Below, one piece after another: positions 6,865 through 12,673 of a stretch of DNA of 12,673 nt. A program made the translations under genes and the position numbers. Source of the stretch: an uncultured Oscillospiraceae bacterium (GTDB lineage: Bacteria > Bacillota > Clostridia > Oscillospirales > Ruminococcaceae); NCBI GenBank assembly GCA_934481445.1, contig CAKSPC010000058.1, forward strand, positions 1 through 12,673, read 5' to 3'. The notes beneath the pieces are model-generated. The model did not search any database, was not told the origin of the DNA, and was given only the letters and a program-made list of their open reading frames with translations. How positions within the stretch are numbered: the stretch's first letter is position 1; every line of letters begins with the position of its first letter.

Positions 6865-7740
6865 ATGAATACATTTAAGAAGATCGCATCTGTATTTGCG
6901 GCAGCGGCAATGGCACTGACATTTGCAGCTTGCTCCGGCAACAGCGCATCCGACAACAGCGGCGACAGCGCTTCCACAGGCAGCGCGGCTTCCTACAGAA
7001 CGGCAGACGAAATAAAGGAGAGCGGTAAGATCACCATCGGCGTTTTCTCCGACAAGAATCCTTTCGGCTATGTTGACAACGAGGGCAAGTTCCAGGGCTA
7101 TGATGTTTATTTTGCAGAGCGTATAGCGAAGGACCTCGGCGTTGAGCTTGAGCTGGTTCCCGTTGAGGCGGCGAGCCGCGTAGAGTTCCTCGAAACAGCA
7201 AAGGTGGACATCATCCTCGCGAACTTCACCGTGACCGACGAGCGCAAGGAAAAGGTTGATTTCGCGCTTCCCTACATGAAGGTTGCCCTGGGCGTAGTAT
7301 CCCCCGACAGCGCAGTTATCAAGAGCGCAGACGAGCTCAGCGGCAAGACCCTTATCGTAGTAAAGGGCACGACAGCCGAGTCCTTCTTCACCGAGAACTA
7401 CCCCGATGTAAAGCTTCAGAAGTACGATGAGTACAACGAGGCGTACTCCGCGCTTCAGGACGGCAGAGGCGACGCGTTCTCGACAGACAACACAGAGGTT
7501 CTTGCATGGTCAATGAACAACCCCGGCTTCACGGTTGGCGTTGAGTCCCTCGGCAGCACGGACGCTATCGCTCCCGCGGTAACAAAGGGCAACGAGAGCC
7601 TGCTGAACTGGCTGAACGACGAGATAAAGGCGCTGGCTGACGAGCAGTTCTTCCACGCTGACTACGACGCAACACTGTCTGCTGTTTACGGCGACACTGT
7701 TGATAAGGATAACCTCGTTGTTGAGGGCGGCGTAATGTAA
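6865..7740 (+). CDS. Amino-acid ABC transporter substrate-binding lipoprotein, CjaA-like (likely cysteine)
   Basis: 291 residues, ATG at 6865 with CGGAGGT. The signal peptide has KK at 5-6, a hydrophobic core and a lipobox ending FAAC with lipid-modified Cys23, followed by a Ser/Gly/Asp linker (24-45). The SBP_bac_3 domain spans about 50-285. The stretches GVFSDKNPFGYVDNEGKFQG, VEAASRVEFLETAKVDIILA, ALPYMKVALGVVS, KGTTAESFFTENYP and the terminal VVEGGVM follow, as I remember it, the sequence of Campylobacter CjaA, a cysteine-binding protein, better than glutamine- or histidine-binding homologues. The substrate is therefore probably cysteine, by family similarity only. It captures the ligand outside the membrane and delivers it to the permease pair. 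Confidence 0.92.
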   Translation: MNTFKKIASVFAAAAMALTFAACSGNSASDNSGDSASTGSAASYRTADEIKESGKITIGVFSDKNPFGYVDNEGKFQGYDVYFAERIAKDLGVELELVPVEAASRVEFLETAKVDIILANFTVTDERKEKVDFALPYMKVALGVVSPDSAVIKSADELSGKTLIVVKGTTAESFFTENYPDVKLQKYDEYNEAYSALQDGRGDAFSTDNTEVLAWSMNNPGFTVGVESLGSTDAIAPAVTKGNESLLNWLNDEIKALADEQFFHADYDATLSAVYGDTVDKDNLVVEGGVM

Positions 7741-7767
7741 TTCAGCCGTTACAATGGTATAATGTGT

Positions 7768-7803
7768 TTCGCTCGGGTCTTTGCGGCTCGGGCGAAATTT
7801 TTT
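7768..7803 (+). terminator. Terminator of the ABC importer operon
   Basis: A 12-bp stem (7768-7779 with 7785-7796, some G-T pairs) with a TTTGC loop is followed by a T6 run. It begins 28 bp after the binding-protein stop. The stem shares CTCGGGTC and GGCTCGGG with the phage terminator at 1493-1531. Confidence 0.88.
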
Positions 7804-8182
7804 AAGGGCGTGGTTTGGTGTGACGGTACTTTTATGAGTGGATTGGGGAGTATTGCTTCAAAAACAGTCCACCGGACTGTTTTTGAGGATGGGAACTTTT
7901 AAGTTTAATATGTTGCTCGGGGGGAAAACTCTTGTTTTCCCCCCGTACCCCCTTTAGCGCTTTGGGAGTCGGGTTAACGTGGCTGCCTTATGCTTTTACT
8001 GCTTGACATATTAAAGGCGTGGAGTATTTCGCCACTGCGGTGGCGACGAGGGCGCTGCCCTTGACCCGCAAGGGGTGCGACCCCTTGACCGCGTGTATGG
8101 GCGGCTGAAAGACTAAATGTCGACTGCTCTCGCGCGTGTATGGGTGGCGTAAAGACTAAATGCTGACACTTTGACTGCGTGT
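7804..8182. repeat. Non-coding hairpin and tandem-repeat region
   Basis: No credible gene lies between the ABC operon and the sigma factor. The stretch holds a chain of perfect inverted repeats: 7859-7870/7874-7885 (CAAAAACAGTCC arms), 7918-7929/7934-7945 (CGGGGGGAAAAC arms), 8030-8035/8040-8045 (CGCCAC arms) and about 8069-8087 (AAGGGGT / ACCCCTT). After these come tandem copies of a 43-bp unit. GC-rich palindromes of this kind, including the AAGGGG..CCCCTT piece, are frequent between genes in Clostridia. They may be RNA-stability or dispersed repeat elements. Confidence 0.6.
8091..8182 (+). repeat. 43-bp tandem repeat, about 2.1 copies
   Basis: Copies start at 8091, 8134 and 8177, exactly 43 bp apart. 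The first 29 bases of copies one and two (8091-8119 and 8134-8162) agree at 26 positions, beginning GCGTGTATGGG and ending AAAGACTAAATG; the remaining 14 bases diverge. The third copy keeps only GCGTGT. The conserved and variable parts alternate, but with two copies this is not a CRISPR array. Confidence 0.65.
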
Positions 8183-8279
8183 TTTTCACAAATTTTAATT
8201 TGAACCATTCCATCATGCAACTTCCCCCATTAAATTCCGTCTTAATTATTGAAAGCAAAAAACGAAAGGAGCGTGCATC

Positions 8280-8828
8280 GTGACGGACGAAGAAATTCTC
8301 GACCTGTATTTTTCACGCAGCGAAGCGGCTATTTCCGAAACGCGGCGGAACTACGGCAGGCTCATCCGAAGCACCGCCTGCGGGATACTCCGAAACAACG
8401 AATCCGCGGAGGAATGCGAAAACGATACATACCTGCGCGCATGGAACAGCATTCCCCCCGCAAGGCCGCAGAAACTGCGTGCGTACCTCTGCAAGATAGC
8501 CCGCAGCGCGGCGTTCGACCGATACGACCGCGACCACGCCCAAAAGCGCGGAAGCGCCTGCCCGCTCGAGGAGCTTGAGGAATTTATCGGCGTGGGCGGC
8601 GCCGAGGACAGGCTTGCGGAGCGCGAGCTTACGGAGCACATCAACGCTTTTCTGGGCGGACTTGAAAAGAAAAGCCGCATCATTTTCCTGCGGCGGTACT
8701 GGTTCTGGGACGAAATCTCCGAGATATCCGAGCGGCTGGATATGTCCGGGAGCGCCGTTAAAACGCGGCTTTCGCGGACGCTGAAGAAGCTTCGGAAATA
8801 TCTCTCGGACAACGGATACGGCGCATAA
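8280..8828 (+). CDS. ECF-type sigma-70 family RNA polymerase sigma factor
   Basis: 182 residues from GTG at 8280, with AAAGGAG at 8265-8271. Region 2 covers about 22-90 (ESAEECENDTYLRAWNSIPP at 41-60, then LRAYLCKIARSAAFDRYDRD) and region 4 about 122-175 (IIFLRRYWFWDEISEISERL, then SGSAVKTRLSRTLKKLRKYL, a helix-turn-helix). Regions 1 and 3 are absent, as in ECF sigma factors. It should direct RNA polymerase to a small regulon, released when its partner, the next gene, senses a signal. The two genes are 12 bp apart and form one unit. I could not find a convincing -35/-10 pair upstream, nor a GAACC...CGTC pair at ECF spacing; the promoter may be self-dependent. Confidence 0.92.
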   Translation: MTDEEILDLYFSRSEAAISETRRNYGRLIRSTACGILRNNESAEECENDTYLRAWNSIPPARPQKLRAYLCKIARSAAFDRYDRDHAQKRGSACPLEELEEFIGVGGAEDRLAERELTEHINAFLGGLEKKSRIIFLRRYWFWDEISEISERLDMSGSAVKTRLSRTLKKLRKYLSDNGYGA

Positions 8829-8840
8829 GGAGGGCGAAAA

Positions 8841-10619
8841 ATGAACACAAAACTCAACAATGCCATCGAAAACATCAACGAAAAATTCATCGACGAAGCG
8901 CTTGGCGAAGCCCGCAGATCGCGTTTCAGGGCGCGGTATGTGCTTATCCCTTCTGCGGCTGCCGTGGTTGCGGCGGGAGTATTCGCGGCTGTGAATTTCG
9001 GCGGCGCAGTCCCCGACAGAGGAGTTTCTCTTGTAGATGGAGGCGGCGCTGCGGACAGCGATATTTCCGAAATAATAAGCAGCATTGCGGACAGCAGCGA
9101 GCCTGCTGACGAAACCACCGACGAAACCGATGAGATAAGGGACTATGACTACAGTATCGTCGAGGGATACGCGCCGCCCGCCGATAATGAAAGCGCCAAC
9201 GACCTGTCGGTATATTTTGAGAACAAAGACATCCCGATGCCGCTGGACACGCCGATTTATGCGGCATACGACGGCGAAGTCACTTACGCGGGGTTCTATC
9301 ACGAATATGGATATTGCGTACAGATAAAGCTTGACGACGGGAACTATGTCCGCTACGGACATCTGAACGAGTTTGCCGTTAAAACGGGCGACCGCGTTTC
9401 GGCATGGCAGGTGATCGGCTATTCGGGAACGAGCGGTTATACGACGGAGCCTGCGCTTTTTGTCCGCGTATATACCCCCGATGACAGCGAACACCTCATG
9501 GAAATGACCATGGAGGAAGTAAAGAACACCCCGTGGAATACCATGACGGACGAGGAGATAATCTCGACGCTCAACACTTACAAATGCGATTTCGTCGAAA
9601 CATATAATGAATACGACGGCGAGAACAGTCTTTATTTCGTCGAAACCTCCGACCGCGACGGCAGGATAAGGCTGGCGATACGCACCTCCGATAATACTGT
9701 GGATATGCTTAATTATTACGACAATGAGTCTTTCACCAGCGTTAATCTTCTCAGCGAGGAAGGATATCTCGAGCAGGAGTGGGAGCGGATCGCGGAGTTT
9801 GATAAGTTCTTTGAAACCGCGGGCAGCGAATTTGAGGATCTCGGTCTTGATATCCTGAACACCGGCAGAACGACGACGTATGTGCAGAATTTCTACCGGA
9901 CCGACAATATGCATGAGTGCTATATGAACAAGCTTTTGACCGACGAAATCTCCGCCGAGGGATACATCGCCCCGATAGAGGGAGCAACGCATTATTACTG
10001 CGATGAAACTCACGATTATACTGTAGACTGCCTGCGTGAACAGGAGTTGAGAGTACCTTTATACATGGGCGACGACGGACGCGCGGTCTATATTCCGAAC
10101 TGCGCTGATGACACCCCCGTGCGTGCGGTTAACGACGGAACAGTGGTTTATTCGGGAATTTGCCCGCTCGGAGATCTTGTGGTGATACAGCACGCGGACG
10201 GGCTGCGGAGCTGGTATGAGAACACCGGTTCGGAGCTGTCGGCCGGAGATGAAGTGAAGCAGGGCGATATCATCGGAAGAACCGGAAGGTGGACACTGAT
10301 ATTCCTGCTTAACGAAAGAGAATCTGCGGACATGGTCGCGTTTATGCAGGATCGCCTTACGTCCATGCCGATAACCCCGATGGAATGGGAATATCACGAC
10401 GGTGCAATTCTGACCGAGGATATCTTCAATTCCCTCGGCGAAGCAGCGTTCGACCGCGAGAATCTGGCACAGTACGCCCACAATGAGTGCGCGCTTGATG
10501 TGTGGATGTTCAGCTTTGACAATGATGTGAAGCTGTATATCGGCGGCGGACATTACAGATTTGCAAAGACATATGAGCAATATAATGCGTCGGTAGTGGC
10601 GGAGATAGATGTTTCATAA
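8841..10619 (+). CDS. Membrane protein with two degenerate M23/LytM-like domains, putative anti-sigma factor
   Basis: 592 residues, ATG at 8841 with AAGGAGGG overlapping the sigma stop. Residues 1-32 are cytoplasmic and contain a NAIENINEKFIDEAL helix; sigma partners in Clostridia often start with a similar motif. One TM lies at about 33-52, then an acidic Ser/Asp/Glu-rich linker (about 58-115). Residues about 122-212 follow the M23/LytM plan (TPIYAAYDGEVTYAG, YGHL at 172-175, KTGDRV, QVIGYSG); the first HxxxD zinc motif is missing and the final HxH is replaced by ALFVRV, so only H174 remains. Residues about 419-490 look like a second copy (TPVRAVNDGTVVYSG, SAGDEVKQGDIIGRTG) in which the expected YxH is YEN (459-461). 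Both seem catalytically dead and may bind cell wall. The middle (213-418) and end (491-592) are of unknown fold. Anti-sigma role is inferred from context. Confidence 0.8.
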   Translation: MNTKLNNAIENINEKFIDEALGEARRSRFRARYVLIPSAAAVVAAGVFAAVNFGGAVPDRGVSLVDGGGAADSDISEIISSIADSSEPADETTDETDEIRDYDYSIVEGYAPPADNESANDLSVYFENKDIPMPLDTPIYAAYDGEVTYAGFYHEYGYCVQIKLDDGNYVRYGHLNEFAVKTGDRVSAWQVIGYSGTSGYTTEPALFVRVYTPDDSEHLMEMTMEEVKNTPWNTMTDEEIISTLNTYKCDFVETYNEYDGENSLYFVETSDRDGRIRLAIRTSDNTVDMLNYYDNESFTSVNLLSEEGYLEQEWERIAEFDKFFETAGSEFEDLGLDILNTGRTTTYVQNFYRTDNMHECYMNKLLTDEISAEGYIAPIEGATHYYCDETHDYTVDCLREQELRVPLYMGDDGRAVYIPNCADDTPVRAVNDGTVVYSGICPLGDLVVIQHADGLRSWYENTGSELSAGDEVKQGDIIGRTGRWTLIFLLNERESADMVAFMQDRLTSMPITPMEWEYHDGAILTEDIFNSLGEAAFDRENLAQYAHNECALDVWMFSFDNDVKLYIGGGHYRFAKTYEQYNASVVAEIDVS

Positions 10620-10627
10620 TAAAAACT

Positions 10628-10660
10628 GGGTGCAGCCGCAATGACTGCACCCTACATTTT
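10628..10660. terminator. Bidirectional terminator between convergent genes
   Basis: Perfect 8-bp stem GGGTGCAG / CTGCACCC (10628-10635 with 10645-10652), nine-base loop. The plus side is followed by TACATTTTATT, the minus side by AGTTTTTA, so it can serve both the sigma operon and the convergent hydrolase gene. Confidence 0.8.
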
Positions 10661-11297
10661 ATTCAAGTATGTATTTCTTCACCAGCGGGTATATCGCGCG
10701 ATATCCTTCCTCCTTGATATGCATTCCCTCGATGGTGTATTCCGCGCGGAGATCACCGTTTTCATCCTTCAGCGGCGCGCTCACGTCGATGTATTCCGCG
10801 CCGAAGCGCCCGGCGAGCTGTTTCACCTGCGCATTCGCGAGGGCTATCTTTTCGTTGCTGCGGACTTTAAGGCAGGGCTTCATTTCCTCGGTGGCGGCGT
10901 TGTAGTTCACGGGGTAGTATGCCATCAGATATATCTTCGCCGAGGGCACCCGCTCCTTTACCTTTGTGAGGATGTACGCATAATGCTCCATTATGCGCTC
11001 CATAGGTATCGAAGCGTCGCTGAGGTCGTTCGTTCCGATGTTGATGAACAGCTTGCGTGGCGCGAGGTCGAGTATGCAGGTGTCTATGTTCGCCATCAGT
11101 TCGTCAGTGATGAACCCGCCGACGCCGCGGTTGTAGACCGTAACGCCGAGCTTATCCTCCGCCGCGAATTTCTCCACAGGGAACATCTCCATCAGCGACG
11201 AGCCCGCGAACAGCACCGCGCCCTTTTCTGCCGTTTCGTTCATCTTTTTATATCGTTCGATTTTGTATTCCTTTGTCCATATAACTTCTTCAGCCAT
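10659..11297 (-). CDS. SGNH/GDSL-family hydrolase
   Basis: 212 residues, ATG at 11297 with ACGGAGGTC upstream on the minus strand. Block I is AGSSLM with the likely nucleophile Ser34 (GSS rather than GDS). Block II is NRGVGG (56-61), block III GTND (88-91) with Asn90 for the oxyanion hole, and block V EGMHIKEEGY with His193; the acid three residues before it is Glu190 in place of the usual Asp. No signal peptide or TM is seen, so it is probably cytoplasmic. Such enzymes act as esterases, lysophospholipases or deacetylases on sugars; the substrate cannot be read from the sequence. It is a single-gene unit, convergent with the sigma operon. Confidence 0.9.
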   Translation of the reverse strand: MAEEVIWTKEYKIERYKKMNETAEKGAVLFAGSSLMEMFPVEKFAAEDKLGVTVYNRGVGGFITDELMANIDTCILDLAPRKLFINIGTNDLSDASIPMERIMEHYAYILTKVKERVPSAKIYLMAYYPVNYNAATEEMKPCLKVRSNEKIALANAQVKQLAGRFGAEYIDVSAPLKDENGDLRAEYTIEGMHIKEEGYRAIYPLVKKYILE

Positions 11298-11323
11298 TTT
11301 CGGGACCTCCGTTTTTTCCTTTT

Positions 11324-11352
11324 ATCATATCACAAACAGGGCAGAATTTCAA
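11324..11352 (-). promoter_or_regulatory. Promoter of the SGNH hydrolase gene
   Basis: On the minus strand TTGAAA (11352-11347), 17 bp, TATGAT (11329-11324) with a TG just upstream of the -10. It lies 27 bp before the start codon. Confidence 0.7.
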
Positions 11353-11412
11353 TACCATTTTCCGAAACGCGTTTTTTCGTTTCCGCCGTGGAATAATACT
11401 TCCCGTCCCCAC

Positions 11413-11446
11413 TTGACAAATCGCATGATTTGTAGTATCCTATAAT
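11413..11446 (+). promoter_or_regulatory. Promoter with internal inverted repeat upstream of the small protein-tcdA operon
   Basis: TTGACA at 11413-11418; at 17-bp spacing the -10 reads TATCCT (11436-11441), while a perfect TATAAT lies at 11441-11446 (22 bp). Between -35 and -10 sits an inverted repeat, ACAAATC-N4-GATTTGT (11416-11422 with 11427-11433), placed where a repressor could block polymerase. Confidence 0.55.
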
Positions 11447-11487
11447 AGCATATTTTACAGATATAAAGAGTAGGCAAAGGAGGAGCC

Positions 11488-11709
11488 ATGGCAAGGAACA
11501 TCGTTTCTTTGGTGGATATCGCGGAGCTTAAAAAGCAGGCGGCGGAGAGGTTCTCGGCTGAGATACACGCGCACGACAGCTGCGGCGGTCAGTCGTTTTC
11601 CATAGAAGAGGACAGCGAGGAGCTGCGCGGATTTATAACGGATTTTTTCGCGGCACGCGGGATAAATATTAAATTCACCGTGGACGGACTAAGTTTTTAT
11701 ACAGTGTGA
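11488..11709 (+). CDS. Small conserved-looking clostridial protein (RDAC-like)
   Basis: 73 residues, ATG at 11488 with AAAGGAGGAG. It starts MARNIVSLVDIAELKKQA and has a central HDSCGGQSF motif (29-37), then a helix and a beta-like end (INIKFTVDGLSFYTV). The pattern of SLVD, xHDxCGxQSF and a two-strand end resembles a short family from Clostridia named after an RDAC motif; here the motif reads HDSC. I am not certain of this match. No signal peptide or TM. It is followed after 10 bp by the tcdA gene and shares its promoter, so a link to tRNA modification or sulfur-related metabolism is possible but unproven. The conserved Cys32 is the most likely functional residue. Confidence 0.75.
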   Translation: MARNIVSLVDIAELKKQAAERFSAEIHAHDSCGGQSFSIEEDSEELRGFITDFFAARGINIKFTVDGLSFYTV

Positions 11710-11719
11710 GGATATACGG

Positions 11720-12487
11720 ATGTTAAATCAGTTTTCAAGGACAGAGCTTCTTTTCGGCGCGGAGGCGATGGAAAAGCTTGCCGCCGCAAGGGTGGCGGTA
11801 TTCGGCATAGGCGGCGTGGGAAGCTACACCGCGGAGGCGCTGGTGCGCAGCGGCGTGGGCGCGATCGATATCATCGACGACGACCGCGTGTGCCTTACCA
11901 ACATAAACCGTCAGCTTTTCGCAACGCGAAAGACCGTCGGAAAATACAAAACGGATGTAGCCGAGGAGCGGCTGCGCGAGATCAATCCCGATGTGAAGAT
12001 AACCGCGCACCGCGTGTTCTACACCCCCGAAACTGCGGGTCAGTTCGATTTCACGCAGTACGATTATGTTGTAGACGCCATCGACACCGTTACGGGCAAG
12101 ATAGGGCTTATCATGCAGGCGAAGGAGGCGGGCACGCCGATAATTTCCTCCATGGGCGCGGGCAACAAGCTTGACCCCACGGCGTTCAGGGTCGCGGATA
12201 TTTACAGCACCTCCGTCTGCCCGCTGGCGAGGGTGATGAGATACGAGCTGAAAAAGCGCGGCGTAAAGTCGCTGAAGGTCGTGTATTCAAAGGAGAAACC
12301 CATCGTCCCCGTTGAGGATATGGCAATAAGCTGCAAGGCTCACTGTATCTGCCCCCCCGGCACGGTGCGCAAGTGCACTGCAAGAAATCAGGTGCCGGGA
12401 AGCAGCGCGTTCGTTCCGCCCGCAGTCGGACTTATCATCGCCGGGGAGGTTATAAAGGATATAACGGGCGTTCGGGAGAAGTTTTAA
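11720..12487 (+). CDS. tcdA: tRNA threonylcarbamoyladenosine dehydratase (TcdA/CsdL, ThiF/E1-like)
   Basis: 255 residues, ATG at 11720 with GAGGATATACGG upstream. The ThiF/E1-like fold starts with the ATP loop GIGGVGS (29-35), then IIDDDRVCLTNINRQ (51-65) with the acidic and Asn/Arg/Gln residues that bind ATP, K75 (GKYKTD), and VVDAIDTVTGK (117-127). TcdA uses ATP to cyclise N6-threonylcarbamoyladenosine at position 37 of ANN-decoding tRNAs to ct6A. Near the C-terminus is a cluster of cysteines C205, C209, C211 and C219 (CKAHCICPPGTVRKC), possibly a metal site or the sulfur-relay contact. Length is near that of other TcdA proteins. The stop codon overlaps the palindromic repeat that follows. 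Confidence 0.92.
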   Translation: MLNQFSRTELLFGAEAMEKLAAARVAVFGIGGVGSYTAEALVRSGVGAIDIIDDDRVCLTNINRQLFATRKTVGKYKTDVAEERLREINPDVKITAHRVFYTPETAGQFDFTQYDYVVDAIDTVTGKIGLIMQAKEAGTPIISSMGAGNKLDPTAFRVADIYSTSVCPLARVMRYELKKRGVKSLKVVYSKEKPIVPVEDMAISCKAHCICPPGTVRKCTARNQVPGSSAFVPPAVGLIIAGEVIKDITGVREKF

Positions 12488-12673
12488 GGCAATACCGCAT
12501 AATTATTGTCGTGCGATTGCGCCGCAGATTTTTCGTCAGATTGTACAATGAGGACGACGCAAGGCTGTCGCCTTGCTAGGACGAATTGTGCAATATGGCG
12601 AAAAAGATGCAAGCAAGCGTGCGGCAAAGGCGTTAGCCGGTAATTGTGCGGTGTTGACTTAAGGCAATATCGG
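12484..12673. repeat. Large imperfect palindrome, MITE-like dispersed repeat with start of a second copy
   Basis: After the tcdA stop the sequence folds on itself. The centre is GCAAGG-N6-CCTTGC (12559-12576). Outside it, GCAGATTTTTCGTCAGATTG (from 12524) matches the reverse complement of the section ending at 12610. The outermost AATACCGCATAATTA (12491-12505) matches the reverse complement of about 12641-12655. TTAAGGCAATA occurs at 12484-12494 and again at 12659-12669, 175 bp apart, so a second copy or a flanking duplication begins at the window end. No coding frame is convincing. A dispersed non-autonomous element is the best reading. Confidence 0.65.

Noticed and set aside
7755..7763. Extended -10 sequence TGGTATAAT just after the binding-protein gene
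   Set aside because: It lies immediately before the terminator hairpin and leads to no gene, so a chance match is more likely.
8091..8182. Possible CRISPR array
   Set aside because: Only two repeat copies plus six bases, variable parts of 14 bp (too short for spacers), and no cas gene in the window.
7974..8258. Minus-strand frame of 94 codons in the repeat region
   Set aside because: It is made of the hairpin and tandem-repeat DNA, has low-complexity content and no good ribosome site.
8313..10013. Long minus-strand open frame (566 codons)
   Set aside because: It is antisense to the sigma factor and its partner, which have good ribosome sites and recognisable domains; the minus frame has none.
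12373..12579. Frame of 68 codons at the end of tcdA
   Set aside because: It is a shadow of tcdA continuing into the palindromic repeat, basic and without a ribosome site.

Overview
The window looks like chromosomal DNA of a GC-moderate anaerobic Firmicute of the Clostridia, probably Ruminococcaceae/Oscillospiraceae. The basis is strong AGGAGG ribosome sites, a fused FeoA-FeoB protein with the clostridial type of FeoB core, a CjaA-like amino-acid transporter, an ECF sigma factor with a membrane partner, and GC-rich palindromic intergenic repeats. The species assignment is inference; no rRNA or tRNA gene is present.

Left part (1-2745): the right end of a prophage. It holds the tail end of a structural gene, an XkdX-like protein, a small membrane protein, a holin and an N-acetylmuramoyl-L-alanine amidase with a short SPOR tail, all tightly packed on the plus strand and closed by a terminator. 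Next come an AT-rich two-TM cargo (moron) gene with its own consensus promoter, and a very short transcription unit (perfect promoter, strong SD, nine-codon ORF, terminator). The prophage abuts a minus-strand feoAB gene that is cut at about 2745, inside the coding sequence just before the conserved GFGCN motif. The prophage therefore appears to sit in feoB, leaving a truncated protein with a 25-residue foreign tail.

Middle part (4300-7803): a divergent intergenic region, then a four-gene polar amino-acid ABC importer (two permeases, ATPase, lipoprotein binding protein). The binding protein most resembles CjaA, so cysteine is the likely substrate. The operon has two consensus promoters in tandem and ends at a strong terminator.

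Right part: a 475-bp non-coding stretch full of hairpins with a 43-bp tandem repeat, then an ECF sigma factor translated with a membrane protein that looks like its anti-sigma factor. The extracellular part of that protein carries two degenerate M23/LytM-like domains. A convergent SGNH hydrolase follows, then a two-gene operon of a small conserved-looking protein and a TcdA-type tRNA t6A dehydratase. The window ends in a large imperfect palindrome (about 175 bp) that begins to repeat, resembling a MITE-like or dispersed intergenic element.

The most notable points are the feoB-prophage junction, the sigma/anti-sigma pair with two dead-peptidase sensor domains, the prophage cargo and mini-transcript next to the attachment site, and the palindromic repeat element.
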